A program made the position numbers and the translations under genes. A DNA stretch of 64,000 nucleotides from Vicia villosa (lineage: Eukaryota > Streptophyta > Magnoliopsida > Fabales > Fabaceae), in assembly GCF_029867415.1 (NCBI RefSeq), contig NC_081181.1, positions 119,475,888 to 119,539,887 of the forward strand, given 5' to 3'. The notes below the pieces were generated by a model. It worked only from the letters and a program-made list of their open reading frames with translations. It searched no databases and was not told the origin of the DNA. Below, one piece after another: positions 22,739-33,578 of this stretch; positions within the stretch are counted from its first letter, which is position 1; each line of letters starts with the position of its first letter.

Positions 22739-25700
22739 TGTTATACGGTGAACTGACTTTTTATCAAAATGTCGCGGTTAAGCATGAGTCGCCACCGACT
22801 TTTATTTTATCCAAATATTAGAAAGGCTAAAAGAACAGGAAAAAACCTTTAAAAGAAATTTTGAGTTCGGGGGTAATTTATGCAAAGGGAAGGTGTAAGG
22901 CACCCTTTGCATCCATGGTTTTCCATGGGCTCTTAATTGCTTTGCTCTTTTGAAGGAAAAAAGTGTAGAAAAGAAATAAGACTTTAGCTTGTAAATAAGC
23001 GTAGCTTTTTTTGAAGAATTATGAGAAAGAATATAGAAAAAGGTTTTAGAGCAAGGCAAAGCAATTAGGGGCAATTACCTTATAGTTTGAAAAAGAGGTT
23101 CTTTTAGCCTTTCAGGGTGAAAGGTCTATCCTTGCCATAAGAGGGCAGGAAGCCTTTCATTTGGAGATTGAAGGGTCGTCGAGTTATCGTTCGCCTTATG
23201 ACTGTCCCATGCCATAGAGAGGCAGGTAGTCTCAAGGGAAGGATCAGAATAGCCTTTTTTGTAGGCAACCAGAGGATACCTCAGCCTTTTTCGTAGGCAA
23301 CTTCCGAGGGTCGGTCATATTCGTGTATCGAAGGCAGCATCATTAGGGACTTATGACCTTTATTTGTATCGAGACAGCATGGCTGAGGTATCCTCGTATT
23401 CGAGGGACATGGCTATTCTGCAAACACAAAAGGCAACAGACAACAAGGCAACAGGCAACAAGGCAACATAGAGGTATCACGTGGTTAACTTCGATGACAT
23501 TTATCTTGTAAAATTAGTGATTCTAGGTTCAATTCAAAGTTATCACTCCCTAAAATTACTAACCACAGCAAGCAATAATGGGAGAGGGAAATTGAAACCA
23601 GCGGAATTAAAAGCAGAAAATATAATAGTTTAGGGTTTAGGGTTACTGATACTCGTAGCTTTGGCAATTGACAAACCCTAAAGATTGGAAAAGGAAGAAT
23701 AAACAGAAAAATGGGTGAGTGCATTATCAGTTCGGAGGCAAACATAGTTAACCCTAAAATGAGAAGGTAAAAAGAAATTAAAATAATAAGATAGGTAAAC
23801 AATAGATACTTAGCTTTGAATTTGATCTGACATGGTTGGCAGTCGGAGGAAGTCTCGGGGTAACCCTGAAAAATGGCAAAGGCAAAAAAAGTGAATGTAG
23901 GCAAGATTTATTTGGAGGCAAACCCTAATTAAAAGGAAACAAAATAGACTTTTCAAAATAAATAGAACGCTTAGCTTTGGATTTTGATCAGGCGCGTAGT
24001 CGGGCGAACCCTGGTGATAACCCTGAAAAGATTGCACAAGGAAAAGAAATTTTTAGTGTAGGGCAAATTCTCGTAAACCCTGATTAGGGCACAAGTTAAC
24101 CATGGTTAATAGAATAAATAAAACTCGAATTAATTAATTATTGGTTTTCAACCTAATTAATTAAATCGGAGAAAATAGGTTTTCGATTAAACTATCTAAC
24201 CTACTAAGTAATTTGGTTAATTAATAAAATATTAACAATTAAATAACTAAGTTGTTAATCATTTAATTATTTAAATCAAATAATAATCATTATTAAATCC
24301 AATTAATTATTATAAAATAAATATTATAAAAAGACTAAAATTGTTGATCTAAAAGATAAAGAGTTTTGTAATTGAAAAGAAAATAAAAAATAGAAAAACA
24401 ATTAGAATAGAATAAAGAAAAGAATAAAAAATCAATTGGAATAGAATAACAGAAAAATGTAACTTAGCTGGAATCTGGTGCAGGCTCTGAAACGTTGGAT
24501 TGATTCGCGCATGCATAGCTATGAATGTCTGCAAAGCAGTCCAATACTCGCGATGGTAGTACCTCGCATAAACAAGAAAATATTAGTAAGAAAATACAAA
24601 ATAATGCGTGAGAAAAATGATAAAATGTGAACAAATATGAATCAAAATTATTTGAAAGAAATTTAACATTTAATATTAATTCCTAAGAAATAAAGTTAAA
24701 ATATATATTTTTTCTTTAAATTGAAATAATAGTAACTATTAGTAATAAACAATTATTTAAAGAAATCTAAAAGGGTTAGTTTTGTAAGATGACTAAGTAA
24801 TTATGAGAAAAAAAACTAATCTTTCCATTATCTCTTGCTTTACACGTGAGGAGTCAGTAACAACAATCTATGCTTGTTCAATTTAACTCACATAAACATG
24901 GTCCCACAATAGAGACTACCCAATTTCTTTCATGATGAAAAACCATTTCGCCGTTTAACGTCAAAAGCAACAGAGTTCCTCCAACCAACTCTATTCATCT
25001 CCCTCAATAATTGAAACATCAATTTGCAGAATAATGAAATAGAATACAATTAATAACTGTATGAGCAAAAGATCGGCGTAACCTGCATTTTGAACGGTGC
25101 CGAAAATTCTGCAGGTCGACGGAATTGGTGTACGTCGCGGCTGGAATCCGTGATGGACATCGGCATACAACTGAGCGGTTGAGAGATTTCCGTCAGCGGC
25201 GGAGAGTCCTCGTGGAGTAACGATTTGCAGATGGTGGTTGTTGGTGCAATCGTGAGCGGAGGGAGCTTGGCCGGAGATGTCGGCTTCTCGCGTCGGCGTT
25301 GGCTTCCAATTTTTCTTCTTATTTTTCTGTTGATGATGAACGAAATTTATTGCTTGTTGAGATTGAATGAAGGTGATGAAGCAGCATTGATGGTGTGTTT
25401 CGATTTGTTGCAGGTTATGTGCGATTGTGATGACGGTGGTGGTTCATCAGTCGAAGAAATTAATGATTGTCGGCAAAGTCACGGCTTCGGGCGAGTGAGA
25501 TCTTTTTTCCTTTTCTGCAAAAAAAATAAATAAAAAGATTTATACCAATTGAATTAATGCTGTTAGATTATAGGGATACTTGAAGTTTTATGACTCTGGA
25601 AAATTGGTCATGTGTGGAGTCGGCCTCGGGACAGAATAAGTCTTTGAGAAAATAAGGGTCCTTTGTTTACAAGTTAGAGTCCCTTATTTATAATGAAAAA

Positions 25701-26155
25701 AAATTAGGTTAGACTAAAAAAGACTAAATCACAACTTGATGATAATTAACCAATAATAGTTGAAATTTAAGATCAAATTTGATTAGATCTCTAAATTATA
25801 ACTATTTTGATCAATTTCCATAGAAACTTGCCTAAAATAAAATGAAATAAAATCAATTCAAATATTTTTGTATTTTGGATTTTTTGACTAAAAAAGCATG
25901 AAATCAAGATTTAAATAAAAATTGATATTTTGAAGATTGGTTAAAAATATAATAATAAAAAAACAATTTTGTGATAAATAAAAATAAAGTTAGTAGCAAA
26001 ATAAAAGATGGAAAAATGTCAGAAGTGGGATTCGAACACGGGACCCCGCGCTATTGTACCTTTTTGCACTCAAATTCTTACCAATTGTGTTATGTCAATT
26101 ATTCGAAATAAAATGACATTTGTAATTATATGAGGGCAAATTTTGGGGTATGACA
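22739..26155 (-). mobile_element. Solo Ogre LTR, 3417 bp
   Basis: Begins (minus) TGTCATACCCC at 26155 and ends CCGTATAACA at 22739. It is flanked by the 5-bp duplication GTAGA (22734-22738 and 26156-26160). Neither side has a primer binding site, and both flanks belong to B's internal region, so it is a solo LTR left by LTR-LTR recombination. It is closer to the LTR of element A than to B's: the blocks around 23074-23300 match 41610-41800. TATAAATA-like box at about 25687-25694 (minus). Confidence 0.9.
26029..26101 (-). other. tRNA-like segment in solo LTR
   Basis: Minus strand has ATAACACAATTGGTAAGAAT (A-box-like) and TGTTCGAATCCCA (B-box-like) about 30 bases downstream. Not a complete tRNA gene by eye. 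Confidence 0.35.
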
Positions 26156-26680
26156 GTAGATACTGACTGCATGACTTCTTGGTTTCGGGAATCCATCATT
26201 ATTTGGTGTAAACAATAGCTAGCATAATTGGGTTAACTGAGTAACTACCCTGCCCCAGGTTATGATTAAGGGTTTTAAATTGCACAAGAAAGAAACTTCG
26301 ACTCCTTAGGCTCAAAGGGTTTTACGAGGGATTAACATCCTTATATCTCCACTATTTAGGAATTGAAACAATGCCTGTACATCGTCAGCATAGTCTGTTC
26401 AAAAGCATCACTGTATGAGGTTGCGGTATCGTTTTCGTCATCCTCCCTCAAAAGGCATACAACTTTAGAGGGAGTCGAGTATCACAAAACATATGCAAAG
26501 TAAAGACGCAATTTAAAATGAGTGATAGCGAAATAAATTAATCAAGACAAACATATGCAATGCATTATTGATGATTATTAAAACATATAATGTTTATCAT
26601 GAGTCAAATGTTTCAACAAACAAAATAGAAATTGCGCATGAGAATAAGTCTAATGATTAAAAAGTTCATCCTTCTAGACG
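26156..26680 (-). other. Element B noncoding between ORF and solo LTR
   Basis: Begins with the right copy of the solo-LTR duplication. AT-rich, no ORF. Places where pol should be are absent: the gag-type ORF passes directly into UTR-like sequence, so RT, RNase H and integrase were lost before or during the birth of this derivative. Confidence 0.65.
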
Positions 26681-27208
26681 TTAATATGTCTTGTCGTGAT
26701 TAGGCATGGGAGCAGTGATCACTACAGGTGTCTTGGGAGGGTTGAATTCGATTTCCCCAGCATCGATCATATCTTGGATCTTGTTCTTCAATGACCAACA
26801 ATCATTCGTATCATGTCCAGGGCTATTGGAATGATATGCGCACCTCGCATTGGGCTTATAGCTAGGAGCGGAAGTGTTGGGCTTCACGGGAGGATCCTTT
26901 ATAGTAATCAAGTTTGACTTCAGCAGATGTTGCAGCATCTGAGCCAACGACATATTTATCTTTATGAACTGACACATAGGTGCACCTGGCTTGCTTCGTT
27001 GTTGTGGAACTGCTTCAACAGATAGGTTGCATTTATTGCGACCTTTCTGGTTGAACATAGCATTATCCATATGAGGCTTCTCAGGTGAGTTGAAGTCAAT
27101 GATCTTGTCGTCAATTAAGTCTTGAATCCTATGCTTCAATGGTCCACAATCTTCAGTATCATGACCAGGGCTATTCGAATGATAAGCAAATCTTGCATTA
27201 TACTTGCA
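26681..27208 (-). CDS. Mini-gag ORF of element B, 3' part
   Basis: Minus-strand frame ending at TAA 26681-26683. From its upper end it reads a zinc-knuckle-like motif (FAYHSNSPGHDTEDC, its first Cys now being Phe but an earlier Cys present), KHRIQDLIDDK, a linker, MSLAQMLQHLLKSNLI, and then a second module with CAYHSNSPGHDTNDC and KNKIQDMIDAGEIEF. The module is thus duplicated in tandem; element A has one. The frame was cut by the copia element at 27209-27213; its 5' part is at 36100-36381, and both parts are in the same frame across a single target copy (about 269 codons in total). The RNA-binding role of the knuckles is inferred. Confidence 0.75.
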   Translation of the reverse strand, partial: CKYNARFAYHSNSPGHDTEDCGPLKHRIQDLIDDKIIDFNSPEKPHMDNAMFNQKGRNKCNLSVEAVPQQRSKPGAPMCQFIKINMSLAQMLQHLLKSNLITIKDPPVKPNTSAPSYKPNARCAYHSNSPGHDTNDCWSLKNKIQDMIDAGEIEFNPPKTPVVITAPMPNHDKTY

Positions 27209-27213
27209 CCTGG

Positions 27214-28422
27214 TGTTAGAACAAGATTTGTTCTGATCAATTATCTTAGTTTTGATGATAACAATAATATGAATTTTGCTTAAGATAATATGGTACTCTA
27301 ATCCAATGCAATTTCCCTTTCAGGAAATATATAAAGAGTACGCATAATTCAGCGCTCAGAAGCTTTGTCTCAAGGGTTCAGCATGCAACATCAGAACATG
27401 GTCTGGCAAGACATCAGAAGATGGTCGAAGCAGAATCAGAACATGGGTCTATGGAAGCATCAGAAGAACATGAGATCAGAAGCATTAAAGCTCAGAAGAT
27501 GGTATCACGCTCAGAAGCACTTCAAGGTCAGAAGATCAGAAGATGCTATGCACCAAGCTGTTTGACTCTGATGATATTCAAACGTTGTATTCACAAACAT
27601 CAGATCAGAAGAAAGTACAAGTGGCAAGCTACGCTGACTGACAAAAGGAACGTTAAAAGCTATTAAAGGCTACGTCAGTAGACACAGCGTGAACAAGGCT
27701 CGAGGTAGTTGACAAAAGCGTATAACATTAAATGCGATGCTGTACGGAACACGCAAAGCATTAAATGCATTCAACGGTCATCTTCTCAACGCCTATAAAT
27801 ATGAAGTTCTGATGAGAAGCAAGGTTAACGATTCTGCACCAAAACAACTTATATCAAACTTGCTGAAACGCTGTTCAAATCTAAACTCAGAATCTTCATC
27901 TTCATCAAAGCTCACTACATTGCTTTTGTAATATATTAGTGAGATTAAGCTTAAACGATTAAGAGAAATATCACAGTTGTGATTATCGCTTTTAAGAAGC
28001 ATTTGTAAACTCTTGAATTGATTACATTAAGTTGTAAGGAACTAGAGTGATCGTGTTGATCAGAATACTCTAGGAAGTCTTAGGAGTGAACTAAGCAAGT
28101 TGTAACTAGAGTGATCGTGTTGATCAGTAGACTCTAGAAAAAGTCTTAGAGGGTATCTAAGCAGTTGTTCCTGGAGTGATCAGTGTGTGATCAGAAGACT
28201 CTGGAAGACTTAGTTGCGGACTAAGTGGAAAACCATTGTAATCCGTGCGATTAGTGGATTAAATCCTCAGTTGAGGTAAATCATCTCTGCGGGGGTGGAC
28301 TGGAGTAGTTTAGTTAACAACGAACCAGGATAAAAATAACTGTGCAATTTATTTTTATCTGTCAAGTTTTTAAAGCTACACTTATTCAAACCCCCCCTTT
28401 CTAAGTGTTTTTCTATCCTTCA
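27214..28422 (+). repeat. 5' LTR of copia element
   Basis: TGTTAGAACAAG to ATCCTTCA, 1209 bp. A TATA box (TATAAATA, 27794-27801) marks the likely promoter. AAGATCAGAAG-type words recur in its first 350 bases. Tandem phrases ACTAGAGTGATCGTGTTGATCAG recur at 28039-28200. Confidence 0.95.
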
Positions 28423-28424
28423 AT

Positions 28425-28436
28425 TGGTATCAGAGC
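28425..28436 (+). other. Copia primer binding site
   Basis: TGGTATCAGAGC, complementary to the 3' end of initiator tRNA-Met, two bases after the LTR. Confidence 0.9.
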
Positions 28437-28508
28437 GCCGGTTCTAAGGTGCAAGCACTTAACCGTGTTTAGAAAAGATTCAGGAAGAGAAAAACGCTTC
28501 TGTAAAAG

Positions 28509-30428
28509 ATGGTTGATGAAAGTGAAAGGACTACACCTACACCTGCATCTACATCTGGCTCTGCTGAGCAATACAACGGTAACAATGGTTATACTAGACC
28601 ACCGGTATTTGATGGTGAAAACTTTGAATACTGGAAAGATAAACTGGAAAGTTACTTTCTGGGTCTAGATGGTGATCTATGGGATCTTCTGATGGATGGT
28701 TACAAACATCCTGTAAATGCCAGAGGCGTAAAGCTGACGAGGCAAGAAATGGATGATGATCAGAAAAAGCTTTTCAGGAATCATCATAAATGCAGAACTG
28801 TTTTGCTGAATGCTATCTCTCATGCTGAGTATGAGAAGATATCTAACAGGGAAACGGCCTATGACATATATGAGTCCTTGAAAATGACTCGTGAAGGAAA
28901 TGCTCAAGTCAAGGAGACTAAAGCTCTAGCTTTAATCCAGAAGTATGAAGCCTTCAAGATGGAGGATGATGAAGACATTGAAAAGATGTTTTCAAGATTT
29001 CAAACTCTTACTGCTGGATTGAGAGTTCTTGACAAGGGATACACCAAGGCTGATCATGTAAAGAAGATCATCAGAAGCTTACCCAGAAGATGGGGTCCTA
29101 TGGTGACTGCATTCAAGATTGCGAAGAATCTGAATGAAGTTTCTCTGGAAGAGCTTATCAGTGCCTTGAGAAGTCATGAAATAGAGCTGGACGCAAATGA
29201 GCCTCAAAAGAAAGGTAAGTCTATTGCATTAAAATCCAATATCAAGAAATGCACTAACGCTTTTCAGGCTAGAGAAGAAGATCCTGAAGAATCAGAATCT
29301 GAAGAAGAAGATGAACTGTCCTTAATCTCCAGAAGGCTAAATCAACTCTGGAAGACCAAGCAAAGGAAGTTCAGAGGCTTCAGAAGCTCAAAGGAATTTG
29401 AACGTGGAGAATCTTCTGATGACAGAAGATTTGACAAGAAGAAGGTCATGTGCTATGAATGCAATGAGCCTGGACACTACAAGAATGAATGTCCAAATCT
29501 TCAGAAGGAAAATTCCAAGAAGAAGTTTCATAAGAAGAAAAGTCTTATGGCAACCTGGGATGAGTCAGAAGATGATTCTGAAGACGAGCAGGCTAACTGT
29601 GCGCTGATGGAGACAGAAGATGAAGGATCAGAATCTACATCAGAATCAGATTCTGAAGAGGTATTTTCTGAACTTACTAGAGATGAGTTAGTTTCCGGTC
29701 TAACTGAACTACTGGAACTCAAGTCTCAGATTAGTCTCAAATACAAAAAGCTGAAAAAGCAATTTGAATTTGAAACAAAGAAGCTTGAGTTGGAAAATTC
29801 TGAATTAAAAGAAAAACTTTTAAAATTATCCAATAATATTGGATCCCCTTCTGATTCAGAAAAATCCACTCCTAGTCTAAACCATATTCTGAAAGAATAT
29901 GATTTAAGTTTCAGGAAGTTCTTATCTAGAAGTATTGGCAGAAGTCAGCTAGCTTCTATGATATATGCTGTGTCTGGAAACAAAAGAGTAGGCATTGGTT
30001 TTGAGGGTGAAACCCCATACAAACTTGAACCTGTTGATGAAATGAAAATCACATACAAGCCATTGTATGATCAGTTCAAGTATGGCCACTCCCATGATAT
30101 TAGGCACGCTTCACATGCTCAAAGTTTTCACTTAACACACACCAAAAAGCATGTGACACAACCTAGGAAATATCATGGAACTCACATTAAAAATTATCAT
30201 GTTGTTCCTTCTTCTGCGTACAATGTTAAACCTAGGTTCAATCAGAACTTGAGGAGAACTAACAAGAAAGGACCCAAGAAAATGTGGGTACCAAAGAAAA
30301 AGACTATTTCTTTTGCAGATTCTCTTGGTGACAAAGAAGATAAAAGTCAACATGACATGTCTCCTGGACTCAAGTTGGTCTCAACACTTGAAGGGAAGAA
30401 AGATTGTCTTCCAAGTTCTGGTTCTTAA
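28509..30428 (+). CDS. gag: Copia gag (UBN2-type capsid, CCHC)
   Basis: Intact 639-codon ORF 73 bases after the primer binding site. Residues about 30-240 are the gag-polypeptide/UBN2 fold of SIRE-lineage copia elements (FDGENFEYWKDKLESYFLG, YEKISNRETAYDIYESL, MFSRFQTLTAGLRVLDKGYT). A CX2CX4HX4C knuckle lies at 315-328 (CYECNEPGHYKNEC), preceded by acidic and Arg/Lys-rich stretches. Residues 400-444 form a Lys/Glu coiled coil. The tail (KKMWVPKKKTISFADSLGD, then SPGLKLVSTLEGKK) corresponds to the start of the pre-integrase part of pol in complete relatives, then stops. Gag forms the particle and binds element RNA. Confidence 0.9.
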   Translation: MVDESERTTPTPASTSGSAEQYNGNNGYTRPPVFDGENFEYWKDKLESYFLGLDGDLWDLLMDGYKHPVNARGVKLTRQEMDDDQKKLFRNHHKCRTVLLNAISHAEYEKISNRETAYDIYESLKMTREGNAQVKETKALALIQKYEAFKMEDDEDIEKMFSRFQTLTAGLRVLDKGYTKADHVKKIIRSLPRRWGPMVTAFKIAKNLNEVSLEELISALRSHEIELDANEPQKKGKSIALKSNIKKCTNAFQAREEDPEESESEEEDELSLISRRLNQLWKTKQRKFRGFRSSKEFERGESSDDRRFDKKKVMCYECNEPGHYKNECPNLQKENSKKKFHKKKSLMATWDESEDDSEDEQANCALMETEDEGSESTSESDSEEVFSELTRDELVSGLTELLELKSQISLKYKKLKKQFEFETKKLELENSELKEKLLKLSNNIGSPSDSEKSTPSLNHILKEYDLSFRKFLSRSIGRSQLASMIYAVSGNKRVGIGFEGETPYKLEPVDEMKITYKPLYDQFKYGHSHDIRHASHAQSFHLTHTKKHVTQPRKYHGTHIKNYHVVPSSAYNVKPRFNQNLRRTNKKGPKKMWVPKKKTISFADSLGDKEDKSQHDMSPGLKLVSTLEGKKDCLPSSGS

Positions 30429-31118
30429 ATCTGTTGAAGAAATTATGCTTGTAGGAGATCAGAAAAGAAAGTTGTTAGTCTTGGAACCATCTATTTTGTT
30501 TGTGTCTATAGCAATGATGTAAAATGCTACAGAATAGACATCTTTGAAACCTTGACTGTGGACGAATCAATAAATATCTAGTTTGATGATAAACTTGTTT
30601 CTGATGAAACAAAGCGGCTTAAGATTTTCTGCAAATACAATTTTGTCGTATCAAAAGCTGCAGAACAAAGAAGTGAATCTCCAGAAGCTGTGTACATCAG
30701 AAGTAATGAATCAGAAGATCATTCAGATTTATATCAGCTCACTTCAGAAGAAGTGTTTCCAGAAGAGAAAGTTTATCAGATCAGAAGCAGTGATCTAAAT
30801 CTGAAGGCGTAAAATCTCTCTGATATTTACAGCTGTCATCTATTATTTGATGATGAACACGTGTCTGTACGGTTTGTACAAAGCGTGCAGTTGAAAAGAC
30901 GCCGACCTAGGTAACTGTATTAAATCATTTCATTTACTGTGTTCTCTCTCCTAATGTCATTTCTCATTAAATGCATAATGATTTCTTTTTAAATCTTTTA
31001 AATAACCCGTTTCATCTTCATTCCCTCTTTTTCTCTCTTTCTCTCTCTTTTGTGCATTCACTTCGTTGCATCTCTCTTCAAACCCTAGTTCTTGATTTGA
31101 TCTCAAAGCATTATCATA
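30429..31118 (+). pseudogene. Pol remnant between gag and second ORF
   Basis: About 690 bases where the pol of about 4 kb would be. At about 30510-30600 the frame reads KCYRIDIF, VDESINI, stop, FDDKL, which looks like the linker at the end of copia integrase (compare the usual ESINV-FDD phrase), followed by acidic SEDHSD-type sequence. Integrase catalytic core, RT (YVDD) and RNase H are absent. The remainder (30810-31118) is noncoding and CT-rich before the next ATG. The homology call is from memory. Confidence 0.45.
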
Positions 31119-33578
31119 ATGAATCCATCTTCTCGTTCATCAATCTCTAAAGATAGAATCACTTCCACACAGAACCGTTTAAGCAAAAATGATGCTTCAT
31201 TGAAAACATGCTTAATACCCACGAAAGAACTGGAAGTTCTATGTGAATCGGCTGTGGACGTCAACAACCTTAAAGCAAATGGCTTTCAGTGTGATGCAAG
31301 AATCTTTGAGCAAGGATGGTCTAAATATCTTGATAGATTGGTTGGTCCAATTTATCCTGAACTTGTAAAGGAGTTTTGGGTACATGCAACAGTTACCCCA
31401 ACTGCCATCATTTCATTCGTGCTAGGGCATGAAGTGACTATCACTGAGAAACTCATCAGAAAGCTGTACAATCTTGATGATGAAGAAGGTTGGTCTGAGT
31501 TTCAACCCCATACAGTTGACTGGACTTTAGTTGAAAAACAAATCTCTACGGTTGTTGGAACTGATTCTCATTTTACGGGCAACTTAAAGCCTTTTTATAA
31601 AGTATGGGCTGAGATTATTCTGGGTTCTCTTCACCATAGAAAAAAGATGCGCTGCTCCTCCTACATCAGTCCGACTCACAAGTATACTCTTTTCTGCATT
31701 GGCAAAAAGATAGAGATCAACATCTCTCATATTCTATTTGAGAATCTGAAAACCTCTATCTTTGAGTCAAGAGAAGATGAAAGGGCGAAGTACCCTCATA
31801 TTCCAAGAACAACCATTCCTTTCGGAAGGATGATTTCAGACATTCTGATTGAAAGCAAAGTGGTGGACTCCATCAGAAATCGTAATGCCTCGCATTTTCT
31901 TGGAGTAACTCAAGGTCCCATCTTCAATGGTGTTGATCTGTTCGGACTGGAAGTCATTAAGAATGTACCTGTTATGTGCACAAGCTTTCCTGACATTCTG
32001 TCAAGAAGAATTGCTGTTGAAGGATTCATATATTTGTATCATAAAGAACTTGATCAAGTTGTCAAGTTTTACTTGGAAGATTGTGTGAGGAAGCAATCAG
32101 ACGTTGATCCTGCTTGGATCCGTGGCAGAGTACTTCCATCCAAAGATGATATTCTGAAGAAGGATAAAAAGGAACGTCAGGCAAGGCTAAAAAGAAAGGC
32201 ACAAGAAGATGAGGCTGAGAGAGCCAAGAAGTTGAGGGTCACCTATGATCCTGACAAGGTGGACTCTAAAGAACGAAGAGATAAAAGGATCAGAGATTCC
32301 TTTCGCAGAACCAGATCTTCTTCTTCTTCTGTACAAATCTCCAGAAAGGTCTTTACTTCACCTCCTTCTGTCCCTAAACCATCTTTCCAATCACCTCCAT
32401 CTGAACCAAAAGTAAACTTCACCCTACCAAATCCTTCTCCATCATCCTTCTCCTCTCCCATTCTAAACCCCACACCTTTAAGTATTCTTCCCCCAACTCC
32501 TTCTGATAAATCTCTCTCACCAATTCCCTTTATAAACACTCCATCCTCGTCTCAATCCATCATTCCTGATATTCCATCCTCATCAATCATTCTCTCAGAT
32601 ACCCCCTCTTCCTCATCCACCGTACCTCCAACTTCTATATCTCATCCCTTACCTATCGAAAATTCCGAACCTTACTGTCTTCTCTATCCTGACTACAAAT
32701 TCACCTTCAATCCGCCTGAACCTGAACCCTATACCTACCTGGAACTTTTCAGACTTGAGGTGATTAGCAGTCTAGACCTTCTGAAGGATGCATTCCTAAA
32801 TGGTCTGGATGATGTTTCTACAAGAAATCTCTGGAGAAGATTTCGCAAGGATTTTCAAGTAGAAGCAATAGCAGTACAGAAAAGACTAGTGGCTGCTGCC
32901 CCTGGTTACCCTGGTTACCTTCTGGAGGGAGATAATGGTATATACTACCATCCTCTCAGAAATTGTGTTGCTGCTGAGGAGAAGCCCTTTGTGGATGAAT
33001 TGGAAGTATTAAGACTGGCTGCTGAAATGGAAGCAAATCCATGCAGGGATATGGTTATCTTTATTCCTGACTATCCTGTTCTGCTAGGAGACTTCAAGAC
33101 TCTCTTTGACTATCTGAGGGAAAACCCGTCTGAGAAAGATCCAAACTTGGTCATTCCAGAAGTTGTTGACCCACCAGTAGTTGAAGGTCCTTCTGCTCCA
33201 AGGAATCTAGCTGCCATTCTTCAGGCACTTGAGAATGGAGACTCGGAAATTCCTGCTGCAGAATATGGAGATGCTTCTATGCAAGAAGCAGATGCTGAAG
33301 ATCATGTTGCCAAAACTGTTCCTGTTGAGGAAATCCCTGCAAATGATCTATCTATGGAAGCTGCAGATCAACATGCCATTCCTGTGGTTGAAAGCGGTGA
33401 AGCTTCTTCTGGTGAATCTTCTCGTCTTGCAAGGACTCTAGAAGAAATTCAGAAGAGACAGGATGAGCAAAGCTCACTCAATGATCAGTATAGTGCTTTC
33501 ATGGTGAGGCAAGAAGGACACAACAATATGGTTCAAGAGATGCTGACCAAGATCTTGTCAAGACTAGGGCAATCTTAG
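31119..33578 (+). CDS. Second ORF of copia element (Transposase_32/env-like position)
   Basis: Intact 819-codon ORF between the pol remnant and the 3' UTR, the place of the env-like ORF of SIRE-type elements. Residues about 40-340 are a globular domain (CDARIFEQGWSKYLDRL, YPELVKEFWVHATV, VTITEKLIRKLYN, TTIPFGRMISDIL) resembling the putative plant transposon protein domain (Transposase_32). Residues 345-400 are very basic (KKERQARLKRKAQEDEAERA), 404-511 rich in Pro and Ser, 540-700 a second ordered region, 764-818 a coiled coil. I see no signal peptide or clear membrane segment, so an envelope role is not supported; the basic stretch suggests nucleic acid binding or nuclear import. Function unknown. 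Confidence 0.8.
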   Translation: MNPSSRSSISKDRITSTQNRLSKNDASLKTCLIPTKELEVLCESAVDVNNLKANGFQCDARIFEQGWSKYLDRLVGPIYPELVKEFWVHATVTPTAIISFVLGHEVTITEKLIRKLYNLDDEEGWSEFQPHTVDWTLVEKQISTVVGTDSHFTGNLKPFYKVWAEIILGSLHHRKKMRCSSYISPTHKYTLFCIGKKIEINISHILFENLKTSIFESREDERAKYPHIPRTTIPFGRMISDILIESKVVDSIRNRNASHFLGVTQGPIFNGVDLFGLEVIKNVPVMCTSFPDILSRRIAVEGFIYLYHKELDQVVKFYLEDCVRKQSDVDPAWIRGRVLPSKDDILKKDKKERQARLKRKAQEDEAERAKKLRVTYDPDKVDSKERRDKRIRDSFRRTRSSSSSVQISRKVFTSPPSVPKPSFQSPPSEPKVNFTLPNPSPSSFSSPILNPTPLSILPPTPSDKSLSPIPFINTPSSSQSIIPDIPSSSIILSDTPSSSSTVPPTSISHPLPIENSEPYCLLYPDYKFTFNPPEPEPYTYLELFRLEVISSLDLLKDAFLNGLDDVSTRNLWRRFRKDFQVEAIAVQKRLVAAAPGYPGYLLEGDNGIYYHPLRNCVAAEEKPFVDELEVLRLAAEMEANPCRDMVIFIPDYPVLLGDFKTLFDYLRENPSEKDPNLVIPEVVDPPVVEGPSAPRNLAAILQALENGDSEIPAAEYGDASMQEADAEDHVAKTVPVEEIPANDLSMEAADQHAIPVVESGEASSGESSRLARTLEEIQKRQDEQSSLNDQYSAFMVRQEGHNNMVQEMLTKILSRLGQS

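Noticed and set aside
23629..23646. Telomere-like TTTAGGGTTTAGGG
   Set aside because: Only two units inside a solo LTR; too short for an interstitial telomere.
25225..25533. 102-codon plus-strand ORF as a gene
   Set aside because: Antisense within an LTR, biased composition, no recognised domain.
31119..33578. Envelope glycoprotein
   Set aside because: Position fits an env-like ORF, but no signal peptide or membrane segment is evident.
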